A DNA stretch of 64,000 nt from positions 923,435 through 987,434 of the forward strand of contig NZ_JAMJWD020000002.1 in assembly GCF_023554255.2 (NCBI RefSeq), given 5' to 3'. Shown piece after piece: positions 24,808-34,700 of this stretch (its first letter is position 1; every line of letters begins with the position of its first letter). The stretch is from Phyllobacterium sp. 21LDTY02-6 (GTDB lineage Bacteria; Pseudomonadota; Alphaproteobacteria; Rhizobiales; Rhizobiaceae). The notes below the pieces were generated by a model. It had not been told where the DNA came from. It saw only the letters and a program-made list of their open reading frames with translations, and ran no database searches. Position numbers and translations under genes: made by a program.

Positions 24808-24904
24808 CGGATACGGAATTTGCGGGCTTTATGCGGCGCCCGGAAGCCTCGATATTGCAGCCAACGGCAATATTGCCCGGCCCAATCGAACCAAGGAGGC
24901 TCTC

Positions 24905-25855
24905 ATGAGCTTGCAACTGACGGGAATTCATCATCTGACCGCGATCACGGCCAATGCGCCGGAGAATGTGCGGTTCTACACGCAGACCCTCGGCCTGCGG
25001 CTGGTCAAGAAGACGGTCAACCAGGACGATACGAGCGCCTATCATCTGTTCTATGCGGATGGAAAGGCGACGCCCGGCACCGATCTTACGTTCTTCGACT
25101 GGCCGGCGACGCCTGAACGCCGGGGCACGCACAGCATCGCCCGCACGGGCCTGAGGGTCGGCAGCCGCGCCAGCCTCGACTGGTGGAAGGCACGGTTCGC
25201 GCAGCTCGGCGTGACATCGGGCGAGGTCACCGAAACCGGCGGCCACGCATCGCTCGATTTCGAGGATGCGGAAGGCCAGAGGTTCCGCCTCGTCGATGAT
25301 GGCGGCAGCGGCGAAGCCTATCCCTGGGACAGGAGCCCGGTGCCGGCGGAGCATCAGATCAGGGGGTTGGGACCCATCGTGATCAGCGTGCCGGACATAA
25401 CCAATACGGAAGCCATCCTCGTGCACATCATGAACATGAGCAAGGTGCGGGAATATCCGTCGCCGGACGGCGAAGGGGATGTGCATGTGTTCGCCATGGG
25501 CGAGGGCGGCCCGGCGGCCGAACTTCACGTGGCGGTCCAACCCAAGCTTCCCGCCGCGCGGCAGGGCGCCGGAGCGGTGCATCACGTGGCCTTCCGCGCG
25601 CCCGACATCGCCCAGCTGCATGAATGGACCGAGCGGCTGAAGAGCTTCCGCGTGCCTTCCAGCGGCGAGGTGGAGCGCTATTACTTCCGCTCGCTCTATT
25701 TCAGGGAGCCGAACGGCATCCTGTTCGAGATCGCAACGGATGGACCCGGCTTTACCGTCGACGAGCCATTGGAGACGCTGGGCGAGGCTCTGTCGCTGCC
25801 GCCATTCCTGGAGCCGAAGCGCGAAGCCATCGAAGCCGGCCTCAAGCCGCTCTGA
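24905..25855 (+). CDS. Ring-cleaving dioxygenase (VOC family, MhqO/LinE-like)
   Basis: A 316-residue tandem glyoxalase-fold enzyme. The N-terminal half starts [20 protein letters not shown], and the second half has [12 protein letters not shown] and [17 protein letters not shown], including the His and Glu metal ligands of the iron-dependent hydroquinone dioxygenases. The reaction would be ring opening of hydroquinones or catechols. ATG 24905 follows AAGGAGG. It is divergent from its LysR regulator and its end overlaps the convergent fusion gene by 14 bases. Confidence 0.85.
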   Translation: MSLQLTGIHHLTAITANAPENVRFYTQTLGLRLVKKTVNQDDTSAYHLFYADGKATPGTDLTFFDWPATPERRGTHSIARTGLRVGSRASLDWWKARFAQLGVTSGEVTETGGHASLDFEDAEGQRFRLVDDGGSGEAYPWDRSPVPAEHQIRGLGPIVISVPDITNTEAILVHIMNMSKVREYPSPDGEGDVHVFAMGEGGPAAELHVAVQPKLPAARQGAGAVHHVAFRAPDIAQLHEWTERLKSFRVPSSGEVERYYFRSLYFREPNGILFEIATDGPGFTVDEPLETLGEALSLPPFLEPKREAIEAGLKPL

Positions 25856-27398
25856 AGCCCGCCAGCCACGACCGGACCGCCTCGATATCGAGCGGTCCGG
25901 TCTCGTGCCCCGCATCGATCCTCAATGTGTCGATCTCTGCGCCTGCGGCCCGCAAATCCGCCTCTAGGCCGGCGGCGTGGGCGCCGAAGACGTCATGTTC
26001 GCCGACCACCATCAGGATTTTCGCGCCCGACAGATCCGCCCCGGGCGTCTCCTTAAGCACCTTCCCCGCACGAAGCAGCACGGCGTTGTTCACGAGGCCG
26101 GGGTGAAGCTGCATCATCGCCGCGAGCAGGTTTGCGCCATTCGAATAGCCGATGAAAACGGTGCGGTCGAGATCGAGCCCATAGGCCTCCACCGCGCCTT
26201 CGACGAAGGCATTGAATGCCTCGGCTTCGGAGCGGATGTCGGCCTGGTCGAAGCTCAGCGGGCCATAGCGGCGGAACCAGCGGGCGATGCCCTCCTCGGT
26301 GCTGCGGCCGCGCAGGCCGATCAGCCTTGCCCCGGGTGCGGCGGCTGCCGCCAGCGGCATGAGGCTGGTCTCGCTTCCCGCCGAGCCATGCAGCAGCACG
26401 AGCGTCAGATCCTCGGCCTCCTCCGGCAGATGGACACGGTGGATGAACGGCAGGTCGCGGTAGATGAATCTTTTCTCGCCGGGCATCCCGAACTGGGGCA
26501 GGACGATGCGGAAATTCTCCGCCTCGGCCTCGAAATGCGGCGGGATGAACAGCTTCGTTCCGAGCGTTTCATAGGGCTCGTCCAGCAGCATGCCCGGCCC
26601 GTCCGAGGCGAGCTCGAGCAGGCTGCCGCCCGGTTCGCGCACATAGATCGAATGGAAATATTTGCGGTCATGTATGGCGGTGGCATCGGCCCCATCCGCG
26701 ATCAACCTGTCGAAGACGGTCGAGACCGCCGCAATGTCGTCGGCGCGAAAGGCGATGTGGTCGATCGTACCGGTGCCCGGCGCCGAGCTCCAGAAGCCGG
26801 AGGCATCGCGCACGTCGACATGGTCTCCGGCCGGCGAGGTCAGGCGGGTGATGGTGCCGCTCTGCTCCCGTGCATCGCAACCGAAATAATGCTGGAGGAA
26901 TTGCGCGGTCGCTTCCGGCTGCTCCGTCAGCACCGTTGCGGCATGGATGGAGCGGATCGCGCTTTCGGCGGGGATGCCGCTGCCCGTCCATGGCTCCGTG
27001 GCTCGTGCCTGCCGCACGCCGACGAGCTTGACGATGACGCCGTCGGGATCGTGAAAGCGCAGGACGGGTTCGCCGAATTCCTGCGCGGGACCGGTGACGG
27101 CGACATTATGGGTCATCGCCCGTGTCAGCCAGTAGCCGATGCTTTCCAGCGGTACCGCCAGCGCGATCTCGCTGGGCTGGCCGTAACCGACGCGGCCGGG
27201 CGAGCCGTCTTCCCAGACGAGGAAGGTGACCAGCGTGCCGGGCGAGCCGATCGCATCGCCATAAATCAGGTGCAGCTGCGCCGCATCCTCGAAGCCGCCG
27301 GTGCGCTTGACGAGCCGCAGCCCGAGAAACCCGGCATAGAAATCGACATTGGCCTGAACCTTGCGCGCGATCAGCGTGATGTGGTGAATGCCGGCCAT
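25842..27398 (-). CDS. Fusion of ring-cleaving dioxygenase and alpha/beta-hydrolase esterase
   Basis: A 518-residue fusion. Residues 1-300 form a two-module VOC dioxygenase ([50 protein letters not shown]). Residues 320-518 form a carboxylesterase with the nucleophile elbow GYSNGAN, acid segment VVGEHDVFG and histidine DAGHETGP. In Bacillus the equivalents MhqO and MhqD are separate proteins for quinone resistance; here they are one chain. The start at 27398 fits the family; an upstream in-frame extension to 27521 runs through the small-RNA region and is rejected. Confidence 0.85.
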   Translation of the reverse strand: MAGIHHITLIARKVQANVDFYAGFLGLRLVKRTGGFEDAAQLHLIYGDAIGSPGTLVTFLVWEDGSPGRVGYGQPSEIALAVPLESIGYWLTRAMTHNVAVTGPAQEFGEPVLRFHDPDGVIVKLVGVRQARATEPWTGSGIPAESAIRSIHAATVLTEQPEATAQFLQHYFGCDAREQSGTITRLTSPAGDHVDVRDASGFWSSAPGTGTIDHIAFRADDIAAVSTVFDRLIADGADATAIHDRKYFHSIYVREPGGSLLELASDGPGMLLDEPYETLGTKLFIPPHFEAEAENFRIVLPQFGMPGEKRFIYRDLPFIHRVHLPEEAEDLTLVLLHGSAGSETSLMPLAAAAAPGARLIGLRGRSTEEGIARWFRRYGPLSFDQADIRSEAEAFNAFVEGAVEAYGLDLDRTVFIGYSNGANLLAAMMQLHPGLVNNAVLLRAGKVLKETPGADLSGAKILMVVGEHDVFGAHAAGLEADLRAAGAEIDTLRIDAGHETGPLDIEAVRSWLAGFRAA

Positions 27399-27472
27399 GG
27401 AAGCGTCCTCGTTGCTGGCCGGAGTGATAGGGAGAATGTCCCCGGCGCGCAACTCGCAAGGTCTGGGCGGAA

Positions 27473-27590
27473 GGCAAAAAAGAAACACCCACCGCTGGGA
27501 GGAGCGATGGGTGTTGCACAAAGAACGGTTCTGGGAGGAAAACCGTCTTGGGTAATCGCGGCCTTGGGAGGAGGAGGTCGCCGCGATCGG
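27473..27590 (-). ncRNA. Cluster of three CcsR/Cuckoo-type small RNA hairpins
   Basis: Three successive stem-loops lie just downstream of the DUF1127 gene on the same strand, each showing UCCUCCC in the loop. They are 27555-27587 (stem ATCGCGG/CCGCGAT), 27525-27546 (ACGGTT/AACCGT) and 27484-27515 (AACACCCA/TGGGTGTT). The last is followed on the minus strand by TTTCTTTTTTGCC, an intrinsic terminator. The layout matches the CcsR (Cuckoo) RNAs co-transcribed with the DUF1127 gene ccaF1 in Rhodobacter, which carry an anti-Shine-Dalgarno-like CCUCCUCCC motif and act in stress and C1/pyruvate metabolism. Confidence 0.75.
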
Positions 27591-27598
27591 GGTATTTC

Positions 27599-27748
27599 TT
27601 AGAACGCCGAAGCGGCCTTCTTTGCCACGAAGGAAATGTCGCCGCGGGAGATGCCGAGGTCGTTCAGTTCACGTGCGGAAAGGCGGCTCAGTTCGTTGAC
27701 AGTGTCGCGGTAACGGCGCCAGTTATTGTAAGAGCGGATCAGGTTCAT
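27599..27748 (-). CDS. DUF1127 small protein (CcaF1-like)
   Basis: A 49-residue basic protein, MNLIRSYNNWRRYRDTVNEL followed by SRLSARELNDLGISRGDI, the standard DUF1127 pattern. DUF1127 proteins are arginine-rich and several bind RNA; CcaF1 of Rhodobacter affects processing of the small RNAs from the same transcript. AAGGTGAG stands upstream of the ATG. The three-hairpin RNA cluster begins about 10 bases past its stop. Confidence 0.9.
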   Translation of the reverse strand: MNLIRSYNNWRRYRDTVNELSRLSARELNDLGISRGDISFVAKKAASAF

Positions 27749-27957
27749 TTCACTCACCTTGCGATTTAAATTTTGTGGATCATTCTGTTGAGCTGCATAT
27801 AGGCGAGTGCCGGCGAGACTTGCAGTGACAAGTTTGCATAGCTGGTTTGCAAGAAATATGGGCTGAATGCCTTCGTTTGCGGCGGATTATGCCTTCAAAT
27901 TGACCATATTCGGCTTTGGCGGCATGAATCCCGCATCATCGCGCTGCCGGAGCAGGC

Positions 27958-28482
27958 TCAAACGGTGCTTTTGGCCGCCTGGCTGCCCGATTTTTGGCCT
28001 CTCGCCCTGGCATTTGCCTTGGTGCCCGTCTGGGCATTCGCCGATTTTGCAGGGCCGGTGCGCTTGCTCGCGCGTTTGCGGGAGCGGCGTTCCATTTCGG
28101 CATCGGCTTTCTTCGCCGCCGCTTCCGACTGTTCGCGATAGGCCTCCACTTCCTCCTCCGTGAGATGCTCGATGCCGATGAAGGAATTCTTGGCCTTGCT
28201 GACCCGCAGCAATTCGTCGAGCTTGGTCTGCAGCGCCACGCTGTCGCGGTTCTGTGTATTCTGGATGAGGAACACCATGAGGAACGTGATGATCGTCGTG
28301 CCGGTATTGATGATGAGCTGCCACGTATCGCTGAAACCGAAGATCGGCCCGCTTACGGCCCAGACGATGACGATGGTCACGCACAGGATGAAGGTCAGCG
28401 GCCGCCCGGCCAGCATCGCGACGTAATTGGCGATATTGGTGAAGAACTGGTTCAATGTGGCGACTCCCCGAAGACCGTGCAT
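27958..28482 (-). CDS. Low-affinity iron permease family protein
   Basis: About 174 residues with two membrane helices (LTFILCVTIVIVWAVSGPIF and TGTTIITFLMVFLIQNTQNR), then LDELLRVSKAKNSFIGIEHL, typical of this family. The C-terminal 50 residues are rich in Lys, Arg and Ala. The family name comes from a yeast iron transporter; a direct iron role in bacteria is not established. The start is uncertain: ATG 28482, or a TTG 8 codons in (before NQFF) that has GGGGAG upstream. Confidence 0.75.
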   Translation of the reverse strand: MHGLRGVATLNQFFTNIANYVAMLAGRPLTFILCVTIVIVWAVSGPIFGFSDTWQLIINTGTTIITFLMVFLIQNTQNRDSVALQTKLDELLRVSKAKNSFIGIEHLTEEEVEAYREQSEAAAKKADAEMERRSRKRASKRTGPAKSANAQTGTKANARARGQKSGSQAAKSTV

Positions 28483-28694
28483 CAGCGTGCAGTGGCACTT
28501 AAACGGGAATGCGACTGCAATGGTTCCGGTTGCGGTTCCAGTTGCGGTTGCGGCAGTCCGGGTGCGGCTCGCGCCGACATAATCCTTTAAAAACGTCGGC
28601 GGGAGGCGTATGCTTGGCGATGATGCTGAGGGTCCCTGTGGGCCAGGCACGGCCACATGGACTGTCCGGTTCTATGAATCAGGGAGGTACCATC

Positions 28695-29510
28695 ATGGCA
28701 CATTTTCACGTCATAGCCGGCGATGGCGAGACCATCATTCATCCCGAGGTGCGGGAGATCGGCTTTAGCGACATATTCACGGCGCTGCGCTGCGGCCTGG
28801 GCGATTTCTGGGCCAAGCCTTCGCATTACGTCTTCCTCTGCCTTATCTATCCCGTGGCCGGGCTGGTGCTGCTGCGCCTGTCGGCCGGGGCCAATGCGCT
28901 GCCGCTGGTTTTTCCGCTGATGTCGGGATTTGCGCTGATCGGTCCGGTTGCGGCGCTCGGCCTCTATGAAATCAGCCGGCGGCGCGAGCTGGACATGGAC
29001 GCCTCCTGGCGCCATGCGACGAACGTGGTGCGCTCTCCCGCGCTCCCCTCGATCATCGCCGTCGGCGTCATGCTCTTCGCGACGTTTCTGGCATGGCTGC
29101 TCACGGCGCAGGCCGTCTATACGAGCCATTTCGGCGACAGCGCGCCCGCATCGCTGGCGGTCTTCCTCGACCAGTTGTTCACGACGCCCGAGGGCTGGAA
29201 CATGATGCTCGTCGGCAATGCGATCGGCTTCGTCTTCGCGCTCTTCGTGCTGTGCACCACGGTCGTCGCGTTCCCGCTGCTGCTCGACCGGGACGTCGGC
29301 GCCTATGCCGCGGTGGCGACATCGGCCAGGGCCGTGTTCACCAATCCGCTGCCCATGCTGCTGTGGGGGCTGATCGTCGCGGTCCTGCTGGCGGTGGGGT
29401 TCCTGACGCTGTTCGTCGGCCTCGCCATCATCATTCCGGTCCTCGGCCATGCAACATGGCATCTCTATCGTGCGGTGGTTGTCTCGCCGCACGATGAAAC
29501 CCGGCGCTGA
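28695..29510 (+). CDS. DUF2189 integral membrane protein
   Basis: A 271-residue inner-membrane protein with about six helices. EVREIGFSDIFTALRCGLGD, PLMSGFALIGPVAALGLYEI and the closing IPVLGHATWHLYRAVV match DUF2189, a family of unknown function widespread in alphaproteobacteria. ATG 28695 has AGGGAGGT seven bases upstream. It is divergent from the iron-permease-like gene and followed by a long non-coding stretch. Confidence 0.8.
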   Translation: MAHFHVIAGDGETIIHPEVREIGFSDIFTALRCGLGDFWAKPSHYVFLCLIYPVAGLVLLRLSAGANALPLVFPLMSGFALIGPVAALGLYEISRRRELDMDASWRHATNVVRSPALPSIIAVGVMLFATFLAWLLTAQAVYTSHFGDSAPASLAVFLDQLFTTPEGWNMMLVGNAIGFVFALFVLCTTVVAFPLLLDRDVGAYAAVATSARAVFTNPLPMLLWGLIVAVLLAVGFLTLFVGLAIIIPVLGHATWHLYRAVVVSPHDETRR

Positions 29511-29549
29511 GGTTCAAGCTGGCGAATTACCACCCTGCAATCAAACCCA

Positions 29550-29578
29550 ACCCCTCATCCTGAGCCTGTCGAAGGACG
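29550..29578. repeat. Dispersed REP-like repeat (CCTCATCCTGAGCCTGTCGA type)
   Basis: The sequence CCTCATCCTGAGCCTGTCGA followed by AGGACG is a repeat I recognise as dispersed in intergenic DNA of many proteobacterial genomes. Only one copy is in this window. Confidence 0.55.
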
Positions 29579-29666
29579 CAGCAACGGTGGTGCAACACCT
29601 GTTAAATACGGAAAATCCTCACCACGCCCGCGAAAATCGCGTCTGGTCATTGAAATGGGGGGAGAC

Positions 29667-29721
29667 GGGCGGTCTTCAGCGCGTCAGTAGTGGTATCAGG
29701 GTCGAGGTCCGAAGACCGCCC
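29667..29721. repeat. Inverted repeat GGGCGGTCTTC / GAAGACCGCCC
   Basis: A perfect 11-bp inverted repeat with a 33-nt centre inside the non-coding stretch. No T-run follows, so it is not a simple terminator. Confidence 0.6.
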
Positions 29722-30119
29722 GCGACGTCTTTGCCTGCTATCATTGCGCTTGTCAGACGCAACAACCCGGAAAACGAAGCGCCACCTCCGTTTCCTTCTG
29801 CAGTTTGCTGGTCAATCGGGGTTGTCACTTCCGACTATTCAGCAACGCCACCCTTTCCCAGCAATCGAAACAGCTCCGGAAGCTGCTCCCCCACTGGAAA
29901 GGATTTGTGCAGAATACCCCGGCTTCAAACAGGGGGGATAAGTTTTTTTGCGTGCCGGAAGGAAGAATGAGCGAAATCATTGGCTTGCAGGGCAAAATAT
30001 TTTTTTAGGCCGAGAATCTATCCCACCGCATGGGCCAGTTTGCCCCCGTTCAGGGCCCGGAGAACGAGAGATGGCAGTCCCCGGTTTAATTGGCGGCCGG
30101 ATGTCGGGATCTCGCCTTG

Positions 30120-30161
30120 TCCTTCGTCCTTTGAGCAATGGAACGAAGGAGAAACGCCATG
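30120..30161 (+). promoter_or_regulatory. Leader element copy 2 with ribosome-site hairpin
   Basis: TTTGAGCA (30130-30137), a 5-nt spacer, then ACGAAGGAGAAACGCCATG, matching the element at 10723. TCCTTCGT at 30120-30127 is perfectly complementary to ACGAAGGA at 30143-30150, so the ribosome site of the tiny ORF can be sequestered in an 8-bp stem. Confidence 0.5.
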
Positions 30162-30188
30162 AGATCAACCGTAGGAGGTCGCCGATGA
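30159..30188 (+). CDS. Possible 9-residue leader peptide overlapping the GST start
   Basis: A tiny frame encoding MRSTVGGRR whose stop overlaps the ATG of the GST gene (ATGA). It has its own GAAGGA ribosome site, while the GST ribosome site TAGGAGG lies within this frame. Translation of one would affect the other. Inference from arrangement only. Confidence 0.35.
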   Translation: MRSTVGGRR

Positions 30189-30826
30189 CCGCCATTATCA
30201 CCGCATTCGAACGGTCGCCGGACCGAGGCAAGGGCCTGGCGCGCGATACGCGCGTCCGCTGGGCGCTGGAAGAAGTGGGCCAGCCCTATGATGTCAGGCT
30301 TCTGTCGTTCCAGGCGTTGAAGCAGCCGGCGCATCTCGCGCTCCAGCCATTCGGGCAGATCCCGACCTATGAGGATGGCGATCTCGCTCTGTTCGAATCC
30401 GGGTCTATCATATTGCATGTCGCGGAGCGCCATGGCGGTCTGCTGCCGCACGATGCGAAGGGGCGGGCGCGCGCCATCACCTGGATGTTCGCGGCGCTCA
30501 ACACGGTGGAGCCGCCCATTATCGACCGGTCGACGACCGTGTTGCTGGAGCGCGGTGAGCCCTGGTACGAACAGCGCCTGTCCGTCGTCGAGGAGCACGT
30601 GCGCAAACGGCTCGGCGAGCTTTCCCGCTGGCTTGGCGACAAGGAATGGCTCGAGGGCACCTTCACCGCCGGCGACCTGCTGATGATCTCGGTGCTGCAA
30701 CGGCTGGGCGGGTCCGGTATCGTGGAAGACCATGCCAATCTGTCGGCCTATGTCGCCCGCGGCGAAGCACGCCCGGCCTATGCACGCGCCTTTGCGGCAC
30801 AATTGGCAGTATTCACGGGTCAGTAA
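30185..30826 (+). CDS. Glutathione S-transferase family protein
   Basis: A 213-residue cytoplasmic GST. The N-terminal thioredoxin-like domain has RVRWALEEVGQPYDVRLLSF, QPFGQIPTYEDGDLALFESG and SIILHVAERHG (the cis-Pro and Glu-Ser glutathione contacts). The C-terminal helical domain includes FTAGDLLMISVLQRL. GSTs conjugate or reduce electrophiles with glutathione. ATG 30185 has TAGGAGG upstream. The leader with a hairpin-masked ribosome site and tiny ORF suggests post-transcriptional control. Confidence 0.85.
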   Translation: MTAIITAFERSPDRGKGLARDTRVRWALEEVGQPYDVRLLSFQALKQPAHLALQPFGQIPTYEDGDLALFESGSIILHVAERHGGLLPHDAKGRARAITWMFAALNTVEPPIIDRSTTVLLERGEPWYEQRLSVVEEHVRKRLGELSRWLGDKEWLEGTFTAGDLLMISVLQRLGGSGIVEDHANLSAYVARGEARPAYARAFAAQLAVFTGQ

Positions 30827-30850
30827 CGATCGAGCCCTGGAAAGCCCGCC

Positions 30851-31774
30851 TCAACGGTCGTGCAGGACATGCGCCGCCTTGACCGCTGCCGTGGCGCGGT
30901 TCTCGACGCCCATTTTCACATAGATCTGTTCCAGGTGCTTGTTGACGGTTCGGGCGCTGAGATTGAGGATCTCGCCGATATCGCGGTTGGATTTGCCCTT
31001 GGCTATCCACAGCAGCACCTCCGATTCGCGCTGGGTGAGGCCGAAGCTCTGGCGCAGCAATTCATCGCCGCTGGCCTGGTTCGCCAGCGTCAGGCGGAAC
31101 AGATATTCGTCGGCGGTCAGCGCCCCGAGATAGGTGAGGTGCAGCCCGCCCATGGCGCCGTCGATCTCGACGGTTTCGTCGCGGGCGCCGGCGCGTTCGG
31201 CCGCGCGCTCCCGCAGCCATGCCGCCACCTTGTCGCTGATGAGCCGATGCGCCTCCTCGGCCCTGCCCAGCGTCTGCTCCATCAGATGCGTCGCCTGCGG
31301 TGTCGTCCAGCGCGGCCTGCCGTCGCGGCCGATCGCCAGCAGATGCCGCCCCGCCGCATCAAGCGCCACGCGGGCGTTCTGGGCGGAGCGGGCATTGCCG
31401 AGGTGGACGCGGATGCGCGCCCGCAGCTCGTCGATATTGATGGGCTTGGTCAGGTAGTCGACGCCGCCGGATTCCAGCGCATGAACGATGTGCTCCGTCT
31501 CGGAAAGGCCGGTCATGAAGATCACCGGCACCTGCGCCACCGAGGCGGTACTCTTGATCTTGCGGCAGGTCTCGAAGCCGTCCATGTCGGGCATGACCGC
31601 ATCCATGAGGATGAGGTCGGGCGTGATGCGCTCGACGACCTTCAGCGCGGCCGCGCCGGAGGTGGCGATGAGCACGGACGATCCCGCCTGCTCCAGCGCG
31701 TCGGTCAGGAAGCCCAGCGTCTGGGGCGAGTCGTCGACGATCAGCACGATATCGCGCGGGGTGGCTTCAGTCAC
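30851..31774 (-). CDS. Response regulator, REC plus LuxR-type DNA-binding domain
   Basis: About 307 residues. The receiver domain has VDDSPQTLG and the phosphoacceptor in LILMDAVMPDMDGFE, and a C-terminal LuxR-type helix-turn-helix has LTQRESEVLLWIAKGKSNRD and LSARTVNKHLEQIYVKMGV. A middle region of about 100 residues joins them. The GTG start at 31774 overlaps the hybrid kinase stop by 8 bases (GTGACTGA), so the two are translated together. It is the likely output protein of that kinase and probably controls the divergent urtA-ureG operon. Confidence 0.9.
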   Translation of the reverse strand: MTEATPRDIVLIVDDSPQTLGFLTDALEQAGSSVLIATSGAAALKVVERITPDLILMDAVMPDMDGFETCRKIKSTASVAQVPVIFMTGLSETEHIVHALESGGVDYLTKPINIDELRARIRVHLGNARSAQNARVALDAAGRHLLAIGRDGRPRWTTPQATHLMEQTLGRAEEAHRLISDKVAAWLRERAAERAGARDETVEIDGAMGGLHLTYLGALTADEYLFRLTLANQASGDELLRQSFGLTQRESEVLLWIAKGKSNRDIGEILNLSARTVNKHLEQIYVKMGVENRATAAVKAAHVLHDR

Positions 31775-34700
31775 GGTGGCCGCTTTCCTTGTTGTGCACC
31801 AGGTCGAGCAGGAAACGTTCATAGCCGGCCATGTCGAATGCCTGGACATAATGCCTCACTTCGTCGGCAAAGGGGCGATGTTCTTCCAGCCTGGCAAGTT
31901 CCGTCAGCTTCATCTCGATACCGCGGACATAGCCTATCTCGCCGAGGCGGATCAATTCGCGCAGGTGGGTTTCGCCGGGGCTGACGAGCGGGCGGTCTTC
32001 CGGTGCCGGCGGCTGGGGCGAGGCGTCTTCATAGACCCATTCCAGCCCCAGCAGGCGGGCGATCCGGTCCTGCAGCTGCCGCACGTCGAAGGGCTTGGCC
32101 AGCGTGTCGTTGTGCTGGTCGGATTGCTCGGAGGAAGGGCCATCGCCGATATTGGCCGAAAGCATGATGATGGGCGATTTATCTCCCGCCTCGCGCAGGC
32201 GGGAGACGAGCTGCCAGCCATTCATCTGCGGCATCGATATGTCGATGATGAAGAGATCCGCCTTCACCCCTTCGATGAGCGTCAGGCATTCCGGCCCGCT
32301 GGCGGCGGTGAGGACGACGAAATCCAGCGGCGCAAGGATTTCGCGCACCATTTCGCGATGATCCTCATTGTCGTCGACGACGACGATGGTGCGGCGCTGG
32401 CCGGAATAGGTGCGGATCCTGCGCAACGGCGATGCCGGGATCTGCGGCCGCAGGACGGCGGACAGCATGAGCCGGACACGGACGGTCGAACCCTTGCCAT
32501 GGGTGCTGTCGACGAGGATCTCGCCGCCGAGCGTCTGGGTCAGCAGCCGCGTGATGGTGAGGCCGAGGCCGAGGCCCGGCATGGGCCGAATGTTCTCGGC
32601 CTCGCCGCGGTGAAACGGTTCGAAGATCCTCGGCAATTCGCTTTCGGGGATGCCGCGCCCCGTATCGCTGATGGTGAAGGTCGCGACCTGGCTGCGGTAG
32701 GAGACGTCGAACGTGACGGTGCCGCCATCGGTGAACTTGATCGCATTCGACAGGAGATTGACCAGTATCTGGCGCAGGCGCTTCTCGTCGGTGCGCACGA
32801 AGACCGGCATTCCGGCGGAGCGGCTGTGCTTGAAGATGAGCTTCTTCGCATCCGCCTGCGGCTGGAACATCTGGACGATCTGGTCGAGGAAATCGCCAAG
32901 ATTGATCTCGTTGGAGAACACTTTCAGGCGGCCGGCCTCGATCCGCGAAATGTCGAGCAATCCGTCGATCAGCCCGGAGAGATGGTCGGCGCTGCGCTTG
33001 ATGACGCGGATCGCGGCCTGGCGCGGCGCGGGTATCGTCTCGTCGCGCTCCAATATCTGCGCATAGCCCAGCACCGCATTGAGCGGCGTGCGCAGTTCAT
33101 GGCTCAGCCCGACGACATAACGGCTCTTGGCGCGGTTTGCGGCCTCGGCGGCCTCCTTCGCCTCCTGCAGCGCGGCATCCGTCTTCTCATGCGCGGCGAT
33201 TTCCTTGAGCAGCAGCGTGTTCTGGCGCGAGGATTCCTCCTCGGCGAAGACCCTGCTGTCATGGGCGAGCACGTAGAACCAGCAGGCAATGGCATTCACC
33301 ACCGCGAAAACGAAGAACACGATCAGCAGCGTCCGGTGCACCACGGCGGATGCGTCGGCCGGGCCGCTGGTCTGGTAGGCGATCATCGCCAGCACCGCCG
33401 CTATGCCGGTGAGCGAGACCGATACGGTGAGGGCGTAGCGCCCCAGCCGCGAGCCGAGGGCGCGGATCGCCCTTTCCGGCAACAGCGACGCGGCAACGGC
33501 GCTGACCTGGGCATTGGTGGAAGCCGTCGGCTTGCACAGATCATGGCAGCGGCTGTCGAGCGAGCAGCAGAGGGAGCAGATCGGCGCCGCATAGGCCGGG
33601 CACCAGGCCATGTCCTCCGTCTCGAACGGATGCTCGCAAATGGAACATTGCAGCGTCTGCACCTTCCGCCATTGGGATGGGGCGGTGCGGGCGAGGTAAT
33701 ATCTGCCCTTCGTCCACCAGGCTATCAGCGGCGAGACCAGGAAGGACACGGCAAGGGCGATGAAGGGCGCCAGCGCCGCTGCCATGGCGCCGAACAGGCC
33801 GAAATGCGCGGCAAGCGACGTGGCGGTGGCGGCGCCCATCGCGCCGAGGCCGACCGGGTTGAGATCGTAGAGATGCGCGCGCTTGAATTCTATGCCGGGC
33901 GGCGCCAGCCCCAGCGGCTTGTTGACGAAGAGATCGGCGGAAATGGTGCAGAGCCATGCCATCGCCACCAGCGAGAAGATGCCGAGCGTCTCCTCCAGCA
34001 GCCGGTAGATGCCGAGTTCCATCAACAGCAGCGCGATCATGACGTTGAACATCAGCCACACCACCCGTCCGGGATGGCTGTGGGTCAGGCGCGAGAAGAA
34101 GTTCGACCAGGCGAGCGATCCCGCATAGGCGTTCATCACATTGATCTTCAATTGCGAGACCACGACGAGGACGACCATGAGGACGAGCGCGAGGGTGGTG
34201 GAAGGGGTCATGTAGCCGAATGCCGTCAGGTACATCCATGAGGGATCTGCGGCCTTTTCGAGGGGGACGCCGCTGCTCAGCGTCAGCACCACGAGGAAGG
34301 AGCCGGCGAGGAGCTTGGGCGCGCCCATGATCACCCAGCCGGGGCCGGCGAGGAAGATCGCGATGCGCTGGCGCCAGTTGCGGTGGCCGTCGGGCGGCAG
34401 GAAGCGCAGGAAATCCACCTGTTCGCCGATCTGCGCCATCAGGGCCAGTATCACCGCGCTCGCCGCGCCGAACTGCGCCAGGACGAAGGGCGCGATCATC
34501 CGCTGTTCTTCCCCGGTTCCGGACGATGCCATGGACGATGCCATGGGCGATGCTATGCCGCCAAATGCCCGCCAGAGGTCGAACTTTTCCCAGTCGACCA
34601 GCGCAATGACGATGAAGGGCGCGACGTTCAGGATGATCCAGAACGGCTGCGTCGCCAGCTGGAACTTGCTGATCATCCGCACGCCATAGGTGACGAGGGG

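Larger units (their letters stand above)
29511..30119. other. Non-coding stretch with dispersed repeat and inverted repeat
   Basis: Over 600 bases without a credible gene on either strand. The short frames here have no ribosome sites or family resemblance. It contains a REP-like sequence at 29550-29578, an 11-bp inverted repeat at 29667-29721, and a weak CCCC/GGGG hairpin before a T-run around 29920-29950. Composition is lower in GC than its flanks, and it could be decayed DNA or host an unannotated RNA. Confidence 0.5.

Noticed and set aside
23852-24904. A long in-frame N-terminal extension of the ring-cleaving dioxygenase
   Set aside because: It is antisense to the LysR gene, and ATG 24905 has a strong AAGGAGG site and the family-typical opening.
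27399-27521. A 41-codon N-terminal extension of the dioxygenase-esterase fusion
   Set aside because: It overlaps the terminator hairpin of the small-RNA cluster and gives a cysteine-rich sequence unlike the family. [12 protein letters not shown] is the normal start.
31488-34241. A 917-codon open frame on the plus strand, antisense to the hybrid kinase
   Set aside because: It is a GC-rich shadow of the kinase gene: no domain, no ribosome site, and Arg/Ala/Gly-heavy composition typical of antisense frames.
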